Made by a program: the position numbers and the translations under genes. A stretch of DNA of 64,000 bases, taken from assembly GCA_002238505.1 (NCBI GenBank), contig MPMM01000001.1:1-64000 (forward strand), in the 5' to 3' direction. Below the pieces are notes generated by a model. The model saw nothing but the letters and a program-made list of their open reading frames with translations, did not search any database and was not told where the DNA came from. Of this stretch, positions 1-10,318 are shown piece after piece (positions within the stretch are counted from its first letter, which is position 1; each line of letters begins with the position of its first letter). This DNA is from SAR202 cluster bacterium bin22. GTDB taxonomy: Bacteria; Chloroflexota; Dehalococcoidia; Lucifugimonadales; UBA3495.

Positions 1-44
1 GTGCTAGACGTTGCCTGGTCCTTTTCCTCCCAATATAAATTAAT

Positions 45-64
45 CCCGCCCAAATTCGGGCGGG
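45..64 (-). terminator. intergenic hairpin, possible terminator
   Basis: cccgccc-aaattc-gggcggg; read on the minus strand it is followed by attaattt. Confidence 0.35.
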
Positions 65-307
65 GTTCGTGCTTGACCATTTGAGGGCGAACTTTCGCCC
101 ATACCATACTATTGATTGCATGTCAAAATTACCTGCCCCCAGAACGAAACGCGGCCAAACCCGCTTGTTATTTGACGCTTCGATTGAATAAGACTAAACT
201 GTAGCCAAGCTTACTCGGCGCAAGCCCCCGCCGACATGGACTGTGGTTATCCGAGGTTTCCGAGTGGGGCCGCATACCTCTAACTAGCGTGTCAGGAGGT
301 AAACCCT

Positions 308-1378
308 ATGGACTTTGGAATCTTTCTGGACTTCCCAACCGGCGGCGGCGCCCACGAGGACGCCTTCCGCGATTCCTTTGAATTGGTGGACCTGGCCGAC
401 GAGCTTGGTCTGGATACGGTCTGGCTCGGTGAAACCCACTTTACGCCGGAACGCGCCGTCCATTCGGCCCAGATGGTCATCGCCAGCGCGATAGCCTCCA
501 GGACTAAGCGGCTGCGGGTTGGTTCCGCCGTTCACGTCCTGCCCCTCGTGCACCCCCTGCGTATCGCCGAAGAGGCCGCCACGGTTGACCAGATTAGCCA
601 GGGCCGCTTCGAGTTTGGTGTCGGCCGCAGCGGCAACATGCGCGCCTACGACACCATGGGCATTGACTACATGGAGAGCAAGGACCGGTTCCAGGAAGCG
701 CTGGAGATTATCCTCCAGGCCTTTACCGGCGAGACTTTTTCCTATGAGGGCAAGTACAACAACATCACCAACGCCCGCCTGACACCCAGGCCCTTCACCA
801 AGCCGCACCCCAAGGTTCGCATCGCCTCCAGCGGCGAAGAAAGCTTTGAGCGGGTTGGACGCCTGGGATTCCCCATTTTCTTGTCCATGCGCGGCATGGA
901 TGTCAACGAGTTGGAAGTTAACCTGAAGCATTACCACGAGGCGTGGAAGAAAGCCGGTCACGAGGGCGAAAGCGGGGACATCTCTGTCCGCTTCCCCATG
1001 TATGTCGCGCCCACCGAGGAGGATGCCTTGGAAGAGCCCCGGGAGTCCATCGAAAGTTACTTCCGGCGCATGCGTGAGCGTTTCCAGCAGGGCCGCTTCG
1101 AGGAAGCCTTGGCGGATGTCACTGGCGGTCAGGACTTGATAGAAGTCCGCCGCGCGCGGCTGGAACGGCTGGAGTCCATTTCCTACCAGGAGATTCTGGA
1201 TACCAAGGTCATAGTCGGCAGCCCCGACCAGGTTATCGACAAGCTCCACCAGTACCGCGAAAGGCTGGGCATAACCGGGTTCACTGCTGAACTCAACCCC
1301 GGCAATCTTCTGCCCAAGGAAGCCGTTCAGCGCAGCCTGAAGCTGATAACCCAGGAAGTAATGCCCGCCTTCAAGTAA
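308..1378 (+). CDS. LLM class flavin-dependent oxidoreductase (luciferase-like)
   Basis: 356 aa; MDFGIFLDFPTGG start, LGLDTVWLGETHF and GRFEFGVGRSG motifs typical of bacterial luciferase-like fold; RBS aggaggt upstream. Confidence 0.9.
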   Translation: MDFGIFLDFPTGGGAHEDAFRDSFELVDLADELGLDTVWLGETHFTPERAVHSAQMVIASAIASRTKRLRVGSAVHVLPLVHPLRIAEEAATVDQISQGRFEFGVGRSGNMRAYDTMGIDYMESKDRFQEALEIILQAFTGETFSYEGKYNNITNARLTPRPFTKPHPKVRIASSGEESFERVGRLGFPIFLSMRGMDVNELEVNLKHYHEAWKKAGHEGESGDISVRFPMYVAPTEEDALEEPRESIESYFRRMRERFQQGRFEEALADVTGGQDLIEVRRARLERLESISYQEILDTKVIVGSPDQVIDKLHQYRERLGITGFTAELNPGNLLPKEAVQRSLKLITQEVMPAFK

Positions 1379-1409
1379 GGCTTCCCGCCTCAGCGCGCCT
1401 CAATAGAAC

Positions 1410-1440
1410 GGGGACGGGAGAAAATCCCGTCCCCTCTCTT
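1410..1440. terminator. hairpin between convergent genes
   Basis: ggggacggga-gaaaa-tcccgtcccc then tctctt. Confidence 0.5.
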
Positions 1441-1461
1441 GTCCGTTAGCAGGGTCCCTGT

Positions 1462-2367
1462 TTACACGTTCCGCAGCTTGGGGTCCAGCTTGTCGCGCAG
1501 CCAGTCTCCCAGCAGGTTCATTGACAGCACCGTCATCAGAATGGCCATCCCCGGGAAGAACGCCACCCACCAGGCGCGGACTATCAGGTCCCGCCCGTCG
1601 GCCACCATCAGCCCCCACGCCGGAGTGGGCCGGGGTATGCCCACTCCCAGGAAGCTCAACCCCGCTTCCAGCAGGATAACCTGCCCCACCTCCAGCGTAG
1701 CCAGTACTATGATGGTGTTGACCACGTTGGGGAATATATGGCGGACGATGATCCTTCCGCTGGACGCTCCAGCCACCCTGGCCTTGGCGACAAAGTCCTG
1801 GTTCTTCAAGGACAGGGTCTCCCCCCGCACCAGCCTGGCATACCTCACCCATAACACCAGGGCAATGACGATGATAACCGTATGGAACCCCGGGCCCAGT
1901 ACCCCCACCAGCACCAGGGCCAGCAGCACCGCCTGAATGGAGAGCTTGATGTCCACCAGCCTCATGATGATGTGATCGACCCACCCGCCGTAATAGCCGG
2001 CGATCAGGCCCAGGGTGGTTCCCACAAACCCGCCGGTAAGTATTGACACGCCAGCCACTATCAGCGATACCCTGGCTCCGTGAATCACCCGGCTGGCAAT
2101 GTCGTAGCCAACCTTGTCGGTCCCTAACGGATGGTCCCACGAACCGCCTTCCTGCCACACCGGGGGCATCAGACGCTCGGTTACACGCCCTTCCAGCGGG
2201 TCCTGCAGCCAGGTGTCGGTGATCACGGGCGCAAAGATCCCGGGCAGCGCCAGCACAAGAACCAGCACTGCCATCGGAAAGATGGGGTATCGTCGGGCGG
2301 TCGCCCAGATTCTGGACAGTCTTCCGCTCCGACGTACCGGAATGGCAATTTCATCAATTGCTGCCAT
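1462..2367 (-). CDS. peptide/nickel-type ABC transporter permease (DppC/OppC-like)
   Basis: [26 protein letters not shown] and [26 protein letters not shown] motifs; multiple TM segments. Confidence 0.9.
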   Translation of the reverse strand: MAAIDEIAIPVRRSGRLSRIWATARRYPIFPMAVLVLVLALPGIFAPVITDTWLQDPLEGRVTERLMPPVWQEGGSWDHPLGTDKVGYDIASRVIHGARVSLIVAGVSILTGGFVGTTLGLIAGYYGGWVDHIIMRLVDIKLSIQAVLLALVLVGVLGPGFHTVIIVIALVLWVRYARLVRGETLSLKNQDFVAKARVAGASSGRIIVRHIFPNVVNTIIVLATLEVGQVILLEAGLSFLGVGIPRPTPAWGLMVADGRDLIVRAWWVAFFPGMAILMTVLSMNLLGDWLRDKLDPKLRNV

Positions 2368-2417
2368 TAGGCAATCTCCTTGGAACGTAAACCAACGGTC
2401 TTAAGGTCCATCGCCCG

Positions 2418-3353
2418 TTAAGTGAGCCTGATTCGGGGGTCAAGGTAGGCATAAAGAACGTCCACCAGCAGGGCCACGACCACGTAAATGAATGCGAAGA
2501 CAACGACGACGCTCTGTACCACCTGGAAGTCACGGGACCGAATGGCTTCGATGGCCAGCAACCCCACTCCAGGGTAGGCAAACACCGTCTCCGTAATGAC
2601 AGAGCCGGTGATAAGCCCCGCGAACTGTATGCCGAAATAGGTCAACGGGATCAGCGCCGCGTTGCGCAGGCAATGCTTCCAGATGATGATCCACTCCGGC
2701 AGTCCCTTTACCCGGGCCATCTTCACGTATTCCGAATCCAGAACGTCCAGCATGGCGGAACGGCTCAACCTCAGTCCTGCCGCCAGGTTGAAGGCCCCCA
2801 GCGCAAAGGCCGGCAATATCAGGTGGTGGATGCCGTCCCAACCACCATCTCCCTTCCCCGAGGTGGGGAATAAGTCCCAGTGAACGGCCAGAATCCAGAC
2901 CATCATGATGCCCAGCCAGAAGTTGGGCACCGCCTGGCCCAGCAGGGCAAAGATCTTCCCCCCCACATCCCACATCGTGTCCTTCTTGACGGCCGTCAGA
3001 ATCCCCAGGGGCAGCGCCAGCGAAACGCTGACGATCATTGCTACGACTGTCAGCTTGATGGTCGCCGGCATGCGCTGCAGAATCAGTTCTCCCGCTGTCT
3101 TGCCCGGCCACTTCACCGACTCTCCCAAGTTCCCTGTGAATACATTACCAATGTAGATCAGGTACTGGACATGAAGGGGGTCGTCCAGGCGCCAGTAGTC
3201 CCGCAGCCTCTCCACTTCATCAATGGTGGCTTCAGGCGGGAGCATCACATCGGTTGGGTCGCCGGTAGCCCTGGTGAGGGCAAAAATGATTATGCTGATG
3301 GCAAATAGCGTAATGAGTGCGTGAAATCCACGGACGATGATGTATCTCTGCAT
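2418..3353 (-). CDS. peptide/nickel-type ABC transporter permease (DppB/OppB-like)
   Basis: MQRYIIVRGFHALITLFAISIIIFAL; LDVLDSEYVKMARVKGLPEWIIIWKHCLRNA motif. Confidence 0.92.
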   Translation of the reverse strand: MQRYIIVRGFHALITLFAISIIIFALTRATGDPTDVMLPPEATIDEVERLRDYWRLDDPLHVQYLIYIGNVFTGNLGESVKWPGKTAGELILQRMPATIKLTVVAMIVSVSLALPLGILTAVKKDTMWDVGGKIFALLGQAVPNFWLGIMMVWILAVHWDLFPTSGKGDGGWDGIHHLILPAFALGAFNLAAGLRLSRSAMLDVLDSEYVKMARVKGLPEWIIIWKHCLRNAALIPLTYFGIQFAGLITGSVITETVFAYPGVGLLAIEAIRSRDFQVVQSVVVVFAFIYVVVALLVDVLYAYLDPRIRLT

Positions 3354-3496
3354 GCTGATCTTCCTTCCGGAAGCCCGTCATCGACCTGAGCTGGGTGTCC
3401 CGGCTAAAGTGTTAATTTAATCCCCCTCCTCATCCACAAGGGAGTGAGAAGGGGGAATCTGCCCGCAGAACAATGTTGCCAGTGATGCCTGTTGAG

Positions 3497-5242
3497 CTAA
3501 TTGGTAGCTGGCACCTGGTTATGCCAGTAGTAGCCCCGGTTCAGGTAAACCCAGTCTTCGAGCACTTCGGGATTAACAGTAAAGTTGAACTTGAACCAGA
3601 ACATGGGAATGGTCCAGTGCTGCTCAAACCAGAAGTTTGAAACTTCGCGCCCGATCGCGTCGATCTCTGGCTGGGTCGTCTTGTCCAGGGTTTCCTGGTA
3701 CTTCTCCTCGATGAAGGGGTGAGCGAAGTGGAATCCACTGGTATTGGAGGGAGCCTCCGTCCTTATGCGGTCGTGAATCTTGCGGAAGCTGAACACGTTG
3801 GCATAGACGTTGTGCTGCATCTGCTTTTCGCGTCGCTTCTTGGAGTAGGCCCCGGAGTCCATATCCAGGATGGTGGCTTCTATGCCCACCGGTCCCCAGT
3901 ACTGGGGCATCGCCTCTACAGCAATGGGGGATTCCGGTTCGCCGGAGGTTCGGTAGTTAACGATCTCGACCTTGATCGGATTATCAGGTCCGAAGCCAGC
4001 TTCGGCCAGCAATGCCTTTGCGGCTTCAGGATCGTAACCGTACTCTTCATCCCAGCTGGTATCCCACTCAGGGTTGTAAATGTTGCCGTCCAACACCGGG
4101 TGGCAGCAGGCGGTAACGTGCATCCGCTCGCCTTCTCCCTTGAATATGAACTCATTCAACTCGTCCCGGTTGATGGCCTTGTTCATGGCCTTGCGTACCC
4201 GCACGTCAGACCACGGAGTGGTGGGGTCGAAGTCCGTGTCGCCAGGCATCAGGTACATGCCGCCGAAAAACAGGCTAAGCTGGCTGAACGCCTGCTGGGC
4301 GGGTATGACCTTCATGCCGTTCTCAATGGCAGTCTCCTGCAGGTCGCGGGAGAGGGCGATGGCGTGAATCTCACCTGCCAGTAGTCCGGCCAGCCTGGTG
4401 GATTCCTCACCGATCCACCGGATTTCCATCTCTTCGAATGGTGATTGAATGCGCCAGTGGTCGAAGGGCACCCGCTCGTACACCACGCCCTCACCGAGGT
4501 TGCGCTCAAGGAACTGATAGTAGCTGGTGCTGGCGGGCTTCACCCCATCCAGGTTGTCGTACCCTACCTCGTCCACCTGCTGCTTGCTGAGGGAGAATAA
4601 CTCCAGGCCGGTGGGCAAGTTGGAAACAACGCTGATCATGGGCAGGGAAGCGTTGTTCATGGTGTACTGTACGGTGTAGTCGTCCACCGCCTCGGCCTGG
4701 GCCATTTCCTTCCAGAAACTGGTGGTGCTGGACTGGCAGTCGGTGTTGGATTTGGCAACGGCCATGTCGACGAAGTCTTGCGCCGTCATTTCGCCATAGC
4801 CGTGGTGGAATTCGACGCCTTGCCTCAACTTGAAGGTCCAGGTCTTTGCATCGGCAGTGGTTTCCCACGACTCGGCCAGCCACGGGTTGAACTCGGCCGT
4901 AACCGGGTCAGCCTCTACGAGGAATTCGACGTAGGGCAAGAACTGGGAGATGATAGGCCTGTTACCACCACAGTGTTGATTGGTCTCTACTTGTATTTCA
5001 CCCTGGGATTCCACGTACCGAACCACTGTAGGCTCTGCCATTTCCTGTTCCATACTGGTGTCGGCGGCAGCGGGTACAGCAGTGGGGGCAGGTTCTGCCT
5101 CTGCTACAGGTTGTTCCTGTGCGGGAGCGGGTTCCGCCGATTCCTCAGGAGCGGCAGCCCCGCAGGCCACAAGCAGGACAAGGACAAATAACATTGTTAC
5201 GAAAAGCAGAGGTCTATAGCTGTATATCCATCGGTTCCACAT
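3497..5242 (-). CDS. ABC transporter substrate-binding lipoprotein (SBP_bac_5-like)
   Basis: lipobox VLLVACG, WETTADAKTWTFKLRQGVEFHHG, VRKAMNKAINRDEL; head of operon with two permeases. Confidence 0.9.
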   Translation of the reverse strand: MWNRWIYSYRPLLFVTMLFVLVLLVACGAAAPEESAEPAPAQEQPVAEAEPAPTAVPAAADTSMEQEMAEPTVVRYVESQGEIQVETNQHCGGNRPIISQFLPYVEFLVEADPVTAEFNPWLAESWETTADAKTWTFKLRQGVEFHHGYGEMTAQDFVDMAVAKSNTDCQSSTTSFWKEMAQAEAVDDYTVQYTMNNASLPMISVVSNLPTGLELFSLSKQQVDEVGYDNLDGVKPASTSYYQFLERNLGEGVVYERVPFDHWRIQSPFEEMEIRWIGEESTRLAGLLAGEIHAIALSRDLQETAIENGMKVIPAQQAFSQLSLFFGGMYLMPGDTDFDPTTPWSDVRVRKAMNKAINRDELNEFIFKGEGERMHVTACCHPVLDGNIYNPEWDTSWDEEYGYDPEAAKALLAEAGFGPDNPIKVEIVNYRTSGEPESPIAVEAMPQYWGPVGIEATILDMDSGAYSKKRREKQMQHNVYANVFSFRKIHDRIRTEAPSNTSGFHFAHPFIEEKYQETLDKTTQPEIDAIGREVSNFWFEQHWTIPMFWFKFNFTVNPEVLEDWVYLNRGYYWHNQVPATN

Positions 5243-5594
5243 AGAGTATCCTCCTTTTATATAGAGGTAGTGGGTACCATATGACTCCTATTAATCGGAA
5301 TATACAACCGCTTTTAAATAGTGTCAACGTATTTTCTAATATTCTTTGCGAATAGTATCAAATCATTGTTTGCATGACGGTTTCAGAGCAAAAACAGTTT
5401 AAAGTTATTTGCAAACGGGAAAGAATCTGTCTTTGGAGTTCTTGGTGCCTCGCTAAGCTATGCTTGCTTCAGTCGTGAGGTTGAAATTGTTGCCCGGCCC
5501 GGGGTGACGGGTTAACATTGGGCCATTGAGGTTATATACCCTCGCGTCGGCTGTAGTCCTATGCCGGGGTTCCAAAGAGTAACAAGGAGAGGTT

Positions 5595-6434
5595 ATGCCA
5601 GAAATTCTCGACTCCAAAGCTTCGGGCGCCCGACGTTTTGAAGGACAGGTGGCAGTAATTACCGGCGCCGGTCAAGGTATAGGCGCGGCTACCGCCCGCA
5701 GGCTGGCCCAGGAAGGGGCTGCCGTCGTCATTGGTGACATGGTCGGTGAGTCTTCGCAACGGGTGTGCGACGAACTGAAGGACTTTGGCGCTGAGGCCGC
5801 AGTTTGCCTGGGGGAACTGTCCAAGTGGGAAAATGCCGAACGCCTGATGGCTTTTGCCCAGGAGCAGTTCGGCCAGATAGACGTGCTGGCCAATGTGGCC
5901 GGAGGAACCATCTGGTTCCAGTCCTACCAATACTACACGCCCGACCAGATACAGGCTGAAATAGACAAGAGCTTCTGGACAGCCATGTGGTGTTGCCGAG
6001 CTGTCCTGCCCTACATGATTGAGCAGAAGTCAGGTTCCATAGTCAATGTGGCTACCCACGCGGTGACCGGCGCGTTCCGGGTGCCCTACGCCGCGGCCAA
6101 GGCGGGTCAGATTGGCTTGACCACGTCTTTGTCTCGAGAGGTGGCCGGCTTGGGTATCAGGGTAAACTGCATGGCCCCCAGCGGTACCTTGGCCGAGGAC
6201 CGGGTCACCCCTCGCAACTACGGAATATCCGCCGTTCCCCCGGAATTGCCGCAGGAGGAACTTGACCTGCAGGAGACTTACCGGCAACAGACCCGCCTTT
6301 CCGAAATACCAATGGGCCGGCGTGGTGAAGCGGACGAACAAGCGGCGGCAATTGCTTTCCTTGCTTCCAATGATGCGTCCTATATAACTGGGCAAGTTCT
6401 TGCAGTAGGTGGAGGACAACCGTATCCCTTCTGA
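5595..6434 (+). CDS. SDR family oxidoreductase
   Basis: VAVITGAGQGIGAATARRLA, YAAAKAG, C-terminal ASNDASYITGQVLAVGGG. Confidence 0.9.
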   Translation: MPEILDSKASGARRFEGQVAVITGAGQGIGAATARRLAQEGAAVVIGDMVGESSQRVCDELKDFGAEAAVCLGELSKWENAERLMAFAQEQFGQIDVLANVAGGTIWFQSYQYYTPDQIQAEIDKSFWTAMWCCRAVLPYMIEQKSGSIVNVATHAVTGAFRVPYAAAKAGQIGLTTSLSREVAGLGIRVNCMAPSGTLAEDRVTPRNYGISAVPPELPQEELDLQETYRQQTRLSEIPMGRRGEADEQAAAIAFLASNDASYITGQVLAVGGGQPYPF

Positions 6435-6563
6435 CATCAACGCTGTCATTGGTGGCCGAATATCCGGCGGCCCCATGCTATAATCGGATTCAATATCGGG
6501 TTTGACGGTAACATATCGCAATGGTTCCCCTGAGCAAAGTCCGTTAGTTTCGGAGGAATTAGA

Positions 6564-8012
6564 ATGGGCCTGAAGCGACTGCTTTTGAAACCTCTCTCCG
6601 GCTACCCAGGCGGTTACAAAGATATGCGGCGTGGCACTCAGGGGTTTGATGAGACGCCGCCCTTCCGAAAACCCGCGGATCCGGACGACCGGCGCAGCCG
6701 CATGCCGACCACAGGATTCAGGGAATACTGGTATCCGGCCTTGCCTGACAAGGACGTCAAGAAGGGCAAGCCGGAAGTGCTGCGGATGCTGGGTACCGAC
6801 GTCGTCTTTTTCCGGGACAACAACGATGAAGTGCAGGCGTTGCTGGACTGGTGTCCCCATCGCTCGGTTTACCTGTCAATGGGCCGCTGTTATTTCCCTG
6901 GCTACGTTACCTGCCCTTACCACGGGGCTACATTTGACGGCGAAGGCAACTGTGTGGCATTCCTGACCGAGGGGCCTGAATCCAAGATGGTGGGCGCCCC
7001 GGGAATGAAGGCTCGCAAATTCCCCACTGCAACCATCAAGGGCCTGGTCTTCGTGTGGATGGGTGATGGCGAACCTGTGGACCCTCAGGAGGACATTCCG
7101 CCGGAAATGTTCGAGGAGCACAACATCCACCGTCCGGTTTTTTCCATGTTCGATTGCAACTGGGTGCTGGTGCTGGAGAATACCATGGATGCTCATAACG
7201 CATTCATGGTGCACCGCAACGCCATTCGAATCCTGAAGAGCCGGCTGGGCGGCCGTCCCAGGACCCCGCTGGGGTACAGAGTGAACCTGGTCAACAACAA
7301 GACCGTCCACTACCAGCCGGGACGGGGCAAGTCCAGCGTGGAACGCTATTACTACGACGAAGATGGCAACATACCCTATCAGATGTATTACCCCGGGGTG
7401 GGTGGCGTCTGGCCCAAGACTAAATGGCGGTTGATGTGGACCTGGATTTTCGACCGGAAGGCGCGAAAGTCGGGACAGGCCCCGGGACGGGTACGACCGC
7501 CGCAGGCCGATTCTCCAGGTGTCAACGAATGGAACGGTACCCGTTTGCCGGGGATGTCTCGCACCGGCGGCAATAACGCCTTCTTCCGCAGCACCCGCTG
7601 GGCCGTCCCTGTCGAAGACAATTTGACCCGCATGGTTTACCTGAACGTGGAACGCTATAGCAAAAAGCCTAACGCAGTCAGGCGGCTGTGGAGTTCGGTC
7701 TCCTGGCCCTACCGCAACTGGGAGTTGAACTTCAACTTCCGCAACCAGGACTATGATGCGGAAAAGTACGTTCAGTACGAACTTCCCGAATACCTGTCTT
7801 CTACCGATTCAGTGGTAGTGGCCATGCGCCGCCTTTTCGTGGAATACAACCGCGATGTGATAAGGCGAAGAGAGCATGAGGAAGAGCTGCCCGAAAAGCT
7901 GGAAGAAACCGTCGCCGAGCAAATGGTTCGCGAGGGCGACGCACGGGTAGCCGAAACATCGGGAGCCTTTGACGTGGACAAACTGCAGGAGGAACTGTTG
8001 CGACGGGTTTAG
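6564..8012 (+). CDS. Rieske 2Fe-2S oxygenase (aromatic ring-hydroxylating dioxygenase-like)
   Basis: CPHR...CPYHGATFD Rieske motif; ENTMDAHNAFMVH non-heme iron motif; RBS ggagga. Confidence 0.9.
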   Translation: MGLKRLLLKPLSGYPGGYKDMRRGTQGFDETPPFRKPADPDDRRSRMPTTGFREYWYPALPDKDVKKGKPEVLRMLGTDVVFFRDNNDEVQALLDWCPHRSVYLSMGRCYFPGYVTCPYHGATFDGEGNCVAFLTEGPESKMVGAPGMKARKFPTATIKGLVFVWMGDGEPVDPQEDIPPEMFEEHNIHRPVFSMFDCNWVLVLENTMDAHNAFMVHRNAIRILKSRLGGRPRTPLGYRVNLVNNKTVHYQPGRGKSSVERYYYDEDGNIPYQMYYPGVGGVWPKTKWRLMWTWIFDRKARKSGQAPGRVRPPQADSPGVNEWNGTRLPGMSRTGGNNAFFRSTRWAVPVEDNLTRMVYLNVERYSKKPNAVRRLWSSVSWPYRNWELNFNFRNQDYDAEKYVQYELPEYLSSTDSVVVAMRRLFVEYNRDVIRRREHEEELPEKLEETVAEQMVREGDARVAETSGAFDVDKLQEELLRRV

Positions 8013-8047
8013 CTATTTTGCAGGTAGTCTAACCACCCAAACGTCAG

Positions 8048-8091
8048 ACTTCCCCTTCCCCTTCGGCTTTGCGGTTGAAGGGGAAGTATTT
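8048..8091 (+). terminator. rho-independent terminator-like hairpin
   Basis: 11-bp perfect stem acttccccttc / gaaggggaagt followed by attttg. Confidence 0.7.
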
Positions 8092-8104
8092 TGAAGGTAT
8101 AAGC

Positions 8105-10141
8105 ATGCAGGATTTGTTTGGCAACATTGGGGGTGAAGGTAACCAGGAGCAGGTTCAGGCGGGCTTTGCCCTTGACGATGGGACGGGACTAAGGGTAGTC
8201 AAGGCCAGGTTCGTCGACGAGGCAAAGTTTGATTGGCAGTTATTCCAGGGCTTTGATTCAATCCGTGTCCTGACCTATTCCGCCAGCATTCCCGCCATTG
8301 TAAAGATGTTGGATGAGTTCGGGTTTGACTCCTTTGAATGCGTATTTGGTTGTGAAGCCACCCTTAGGGGTATCAAGGATGTACTGGCATTTCAAAGGGT
8401 GGCAGTTGGCGATGCTCGGGCCGCTATCATGGGCCTGACCGACCAGCGACACGCCCATATCCTTTCCCAGGTGCAGGTAGGAAAGGCCTCGTTCCGAGTG
8501 CTGCGCAACCAGGTTGCTCATGCCAAGCTATATCTCCTCGAGAACCGAAGCAATGGATCTAGGCGTGTGGTGGTTGGCTCTGCCAATCTCTCAGAAAGAG
8601 CGTTTTCAGGAAGGCAGCCGGAAACCCTGGTGACGTTTGACGACGACCCAGAGGCCTGGGAGCACTATTCTCAGATGTATCGGACTATCAGGGACTCGGC
8701 TTCGGACGAGATTCCTCTGCCGGCGGAAAGGATAATAAACGCAGAGATTGAAATTGAAGAGGTGCCAGCAGTCTCGGATCATACTTCTACACTGGTCATT
8801 GATCGTCCGGCTGATGGGGATGGGATATCAAGCTTTCCCATTCAAGTTGAAAGGATCGAAAGAGTGGCTGCCGCCATTAGTCCCCACGTAGCGGCCGCTG
8901 CTCCTCCCTTTCGCAATGGAAAGCAACAGATAACGCCCCAGATCAAGCGCGAGATTAGCCGCATAAAGCTGGTTAAGTCCGCTGAGGAATCAGACAATCG
9001 GTACTTTTCACTCAAACGCGCGGAAGAAAAGGCAATATTGTCCGGCGAAGAGTTTCTGCTCGATTGGGATCAGGATAAAGTATCAACCGATGCCAAACTG
9101 ATGCTGGAATACTTCAACAACTATGAAGGCGCCTTCGAAGGGGACGTGTCGCGTCTGCAGCGGGATTACTTTACCCTCTGGTCCTGGTTCTACTTTTCGC
9201 CGTTCATTTGCGACATGCGCTCCAGGGCTCTGCTGCTGGGGGAGGACGTAGTTCGGTATCCCTCCTTTGCCATAGTTTTTGGCAAGTCTAACTGTGGCAA
9301 GACGACCCTGGTCGATACGTTGATGACTTCGATGTTTGGCAAGTCCACTCCAGTGGATAAATCGAGCTTCACCAACAGGCAACTCAGGTCATTACAACAA
9401 GCGTACAGACGGTACCCGGTTGTCTTCGATGACATAGGCAGGAATGCATTTAGCAGGCATGGCAGAGACATAATCAAGGATGAGCTTCCCCCGCCCGTGG
9501 AGGAGTACCCCGGATTCGTCCTGTCCATGAATGCCGAGCCCACGGCCTTCCCCGATGAGATCGTCAAACGGAGTCTGATGATCTACACCACCACCGCATT
9601 ACCTCCTCACCAGGAGGAACTCAGGCAGCGATTGCACAGCCGCATCCAAGGTGTGCGGGAGGGTCTCACCGGGCATCTTTACCGCAGGTACCTTGCCGAA
9701 ACCATGGAATGCCTCAAAGAGGACAGCCTCCCCAAAGACTGGCTCTACTTGTCCTCTGGCGTATTGAGCGGAATTCTAAACGAATGCGGCGGGGAATCCA
9801 GCACGCCCCAGTGGTGCCAGGGCCAAACATGGCTCGGTTATGCGGAAAAGCGGTACGATCGGGTCAGGGCCCGCCTCGACGACCTGCTCCGGGCCTCAGC
9901 CTTGATGAAAAGGGAGGGTGAGACCCCCAACGGGTGGCTGATTGACGGGCAGCGGGTAATAGTATTGGAGCAGCGCGACGCATTTGGTCGCCGTGGCTTT
10001 GACTGGGAGGATGTGCCCTCCACCCTGATTGATGAGGATGCCAGTGGAGGGGCGAGAACTGTGTTGCATCGCGCAAGCCTCGAAGGGTTTCTGGGCAGAA
10101 GCCTGGCACCAAGGCGAAGGATGTTCTTCTGGAAGAAATAA
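8105..10141 (+). CDS. PLD/HKD-family nuclease domain fused to P-loop ATPase domain
   Basis: HAKLYLL...GSANLSERAF (one HKD-like motif), Walker A GKSNCGKTT, Walker B-like YPVVFDDIG; start moved from 8069 to ATG 8105 because the upstream part lies in a terminator hairpin. Confidence 0.85.
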   Translation: MQDLFGNIGGEGNQEQVQAGFALDDGTGLRVVKARFVDEAKFDWQLFQGFDSIRVLTYSASIPAIVKMLDEFGFDSFECVFGCEATLRGIKDVLAFQRVAVGDARAAIMGLTDQRHAHILSQVQVGKASFRVLRNQVAHAKLYLLENRSNGSRRVVVGSANLSERAFSGRQPETLVTFDDDPEAWEHYSQMYRTIRDSASDEIPLPAERIINAEIEIEEVPAVSDHTSTLVIDRPADGDGISSFPIQVERIERVAAAISPHVAAAAPPFRNGKQQITPQIKREISRIKLVKSAEESDNRYFSLKRAEEKAILSGEEFLLDWDQDKVSTDAKLMLEYFNNYEGAFEGDVSRLQRDYFTLWSWFYFSPFICDMRSRALLLGEDVVRYPSFAIVFGKSNCGKTTLVDTLMTSMFGKSTPVDKSSFTNRQLRSLQQAYRRYPVVFDDIGRNAFSRHGRDIIKDELPPPVEEYPGFVLSMNAEPTAFPDEIVKRSLMIYTTTALPPHQEELRQRLHSRIQGVREGLTGHLYRRYLAETMECLKEDSLPKDWLYLSSGVLSGILNECGGESSTPQWCQGQTWLGYAEKRYDRVRARLDDLLRASALMKREGETPNGWLIDGQRVIVLEQRDAFGRRGFDWEDVPSTLIDEDASGGARTVLHRASLEGFLGRSLAPRRRMFFWKK

Positions 10142-10318
10142 AGTCCAGTTTGAATAACGCCCAGTAAGTGGTGCTGGTTGCTCAATATCAGCCTCCCGTT
10201 CTCTTACCGGTTATTGACAACCTCAATGTGCCAGGTAGAGACTATTAACAGTAGTTACTCTCCTTAAAAGCACCAAGAACTTTCCTTTCTTCCCTTTTCC
10301 TTGAGGATCAACCACTCC

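Noticed and set aside
3419-3462. Imperfect ccccctcctc/gagaaggggga hairpin downstream of an SBP gene
   Set aside because: Mismatched stem and no clear T tract; not strong enough to call as terminator
8069-8104. N-terminal extension of the PLD-ATPase ORF
   Set aside because: Lies in the terminator hairpin stem; ATG 8105 is more plausible
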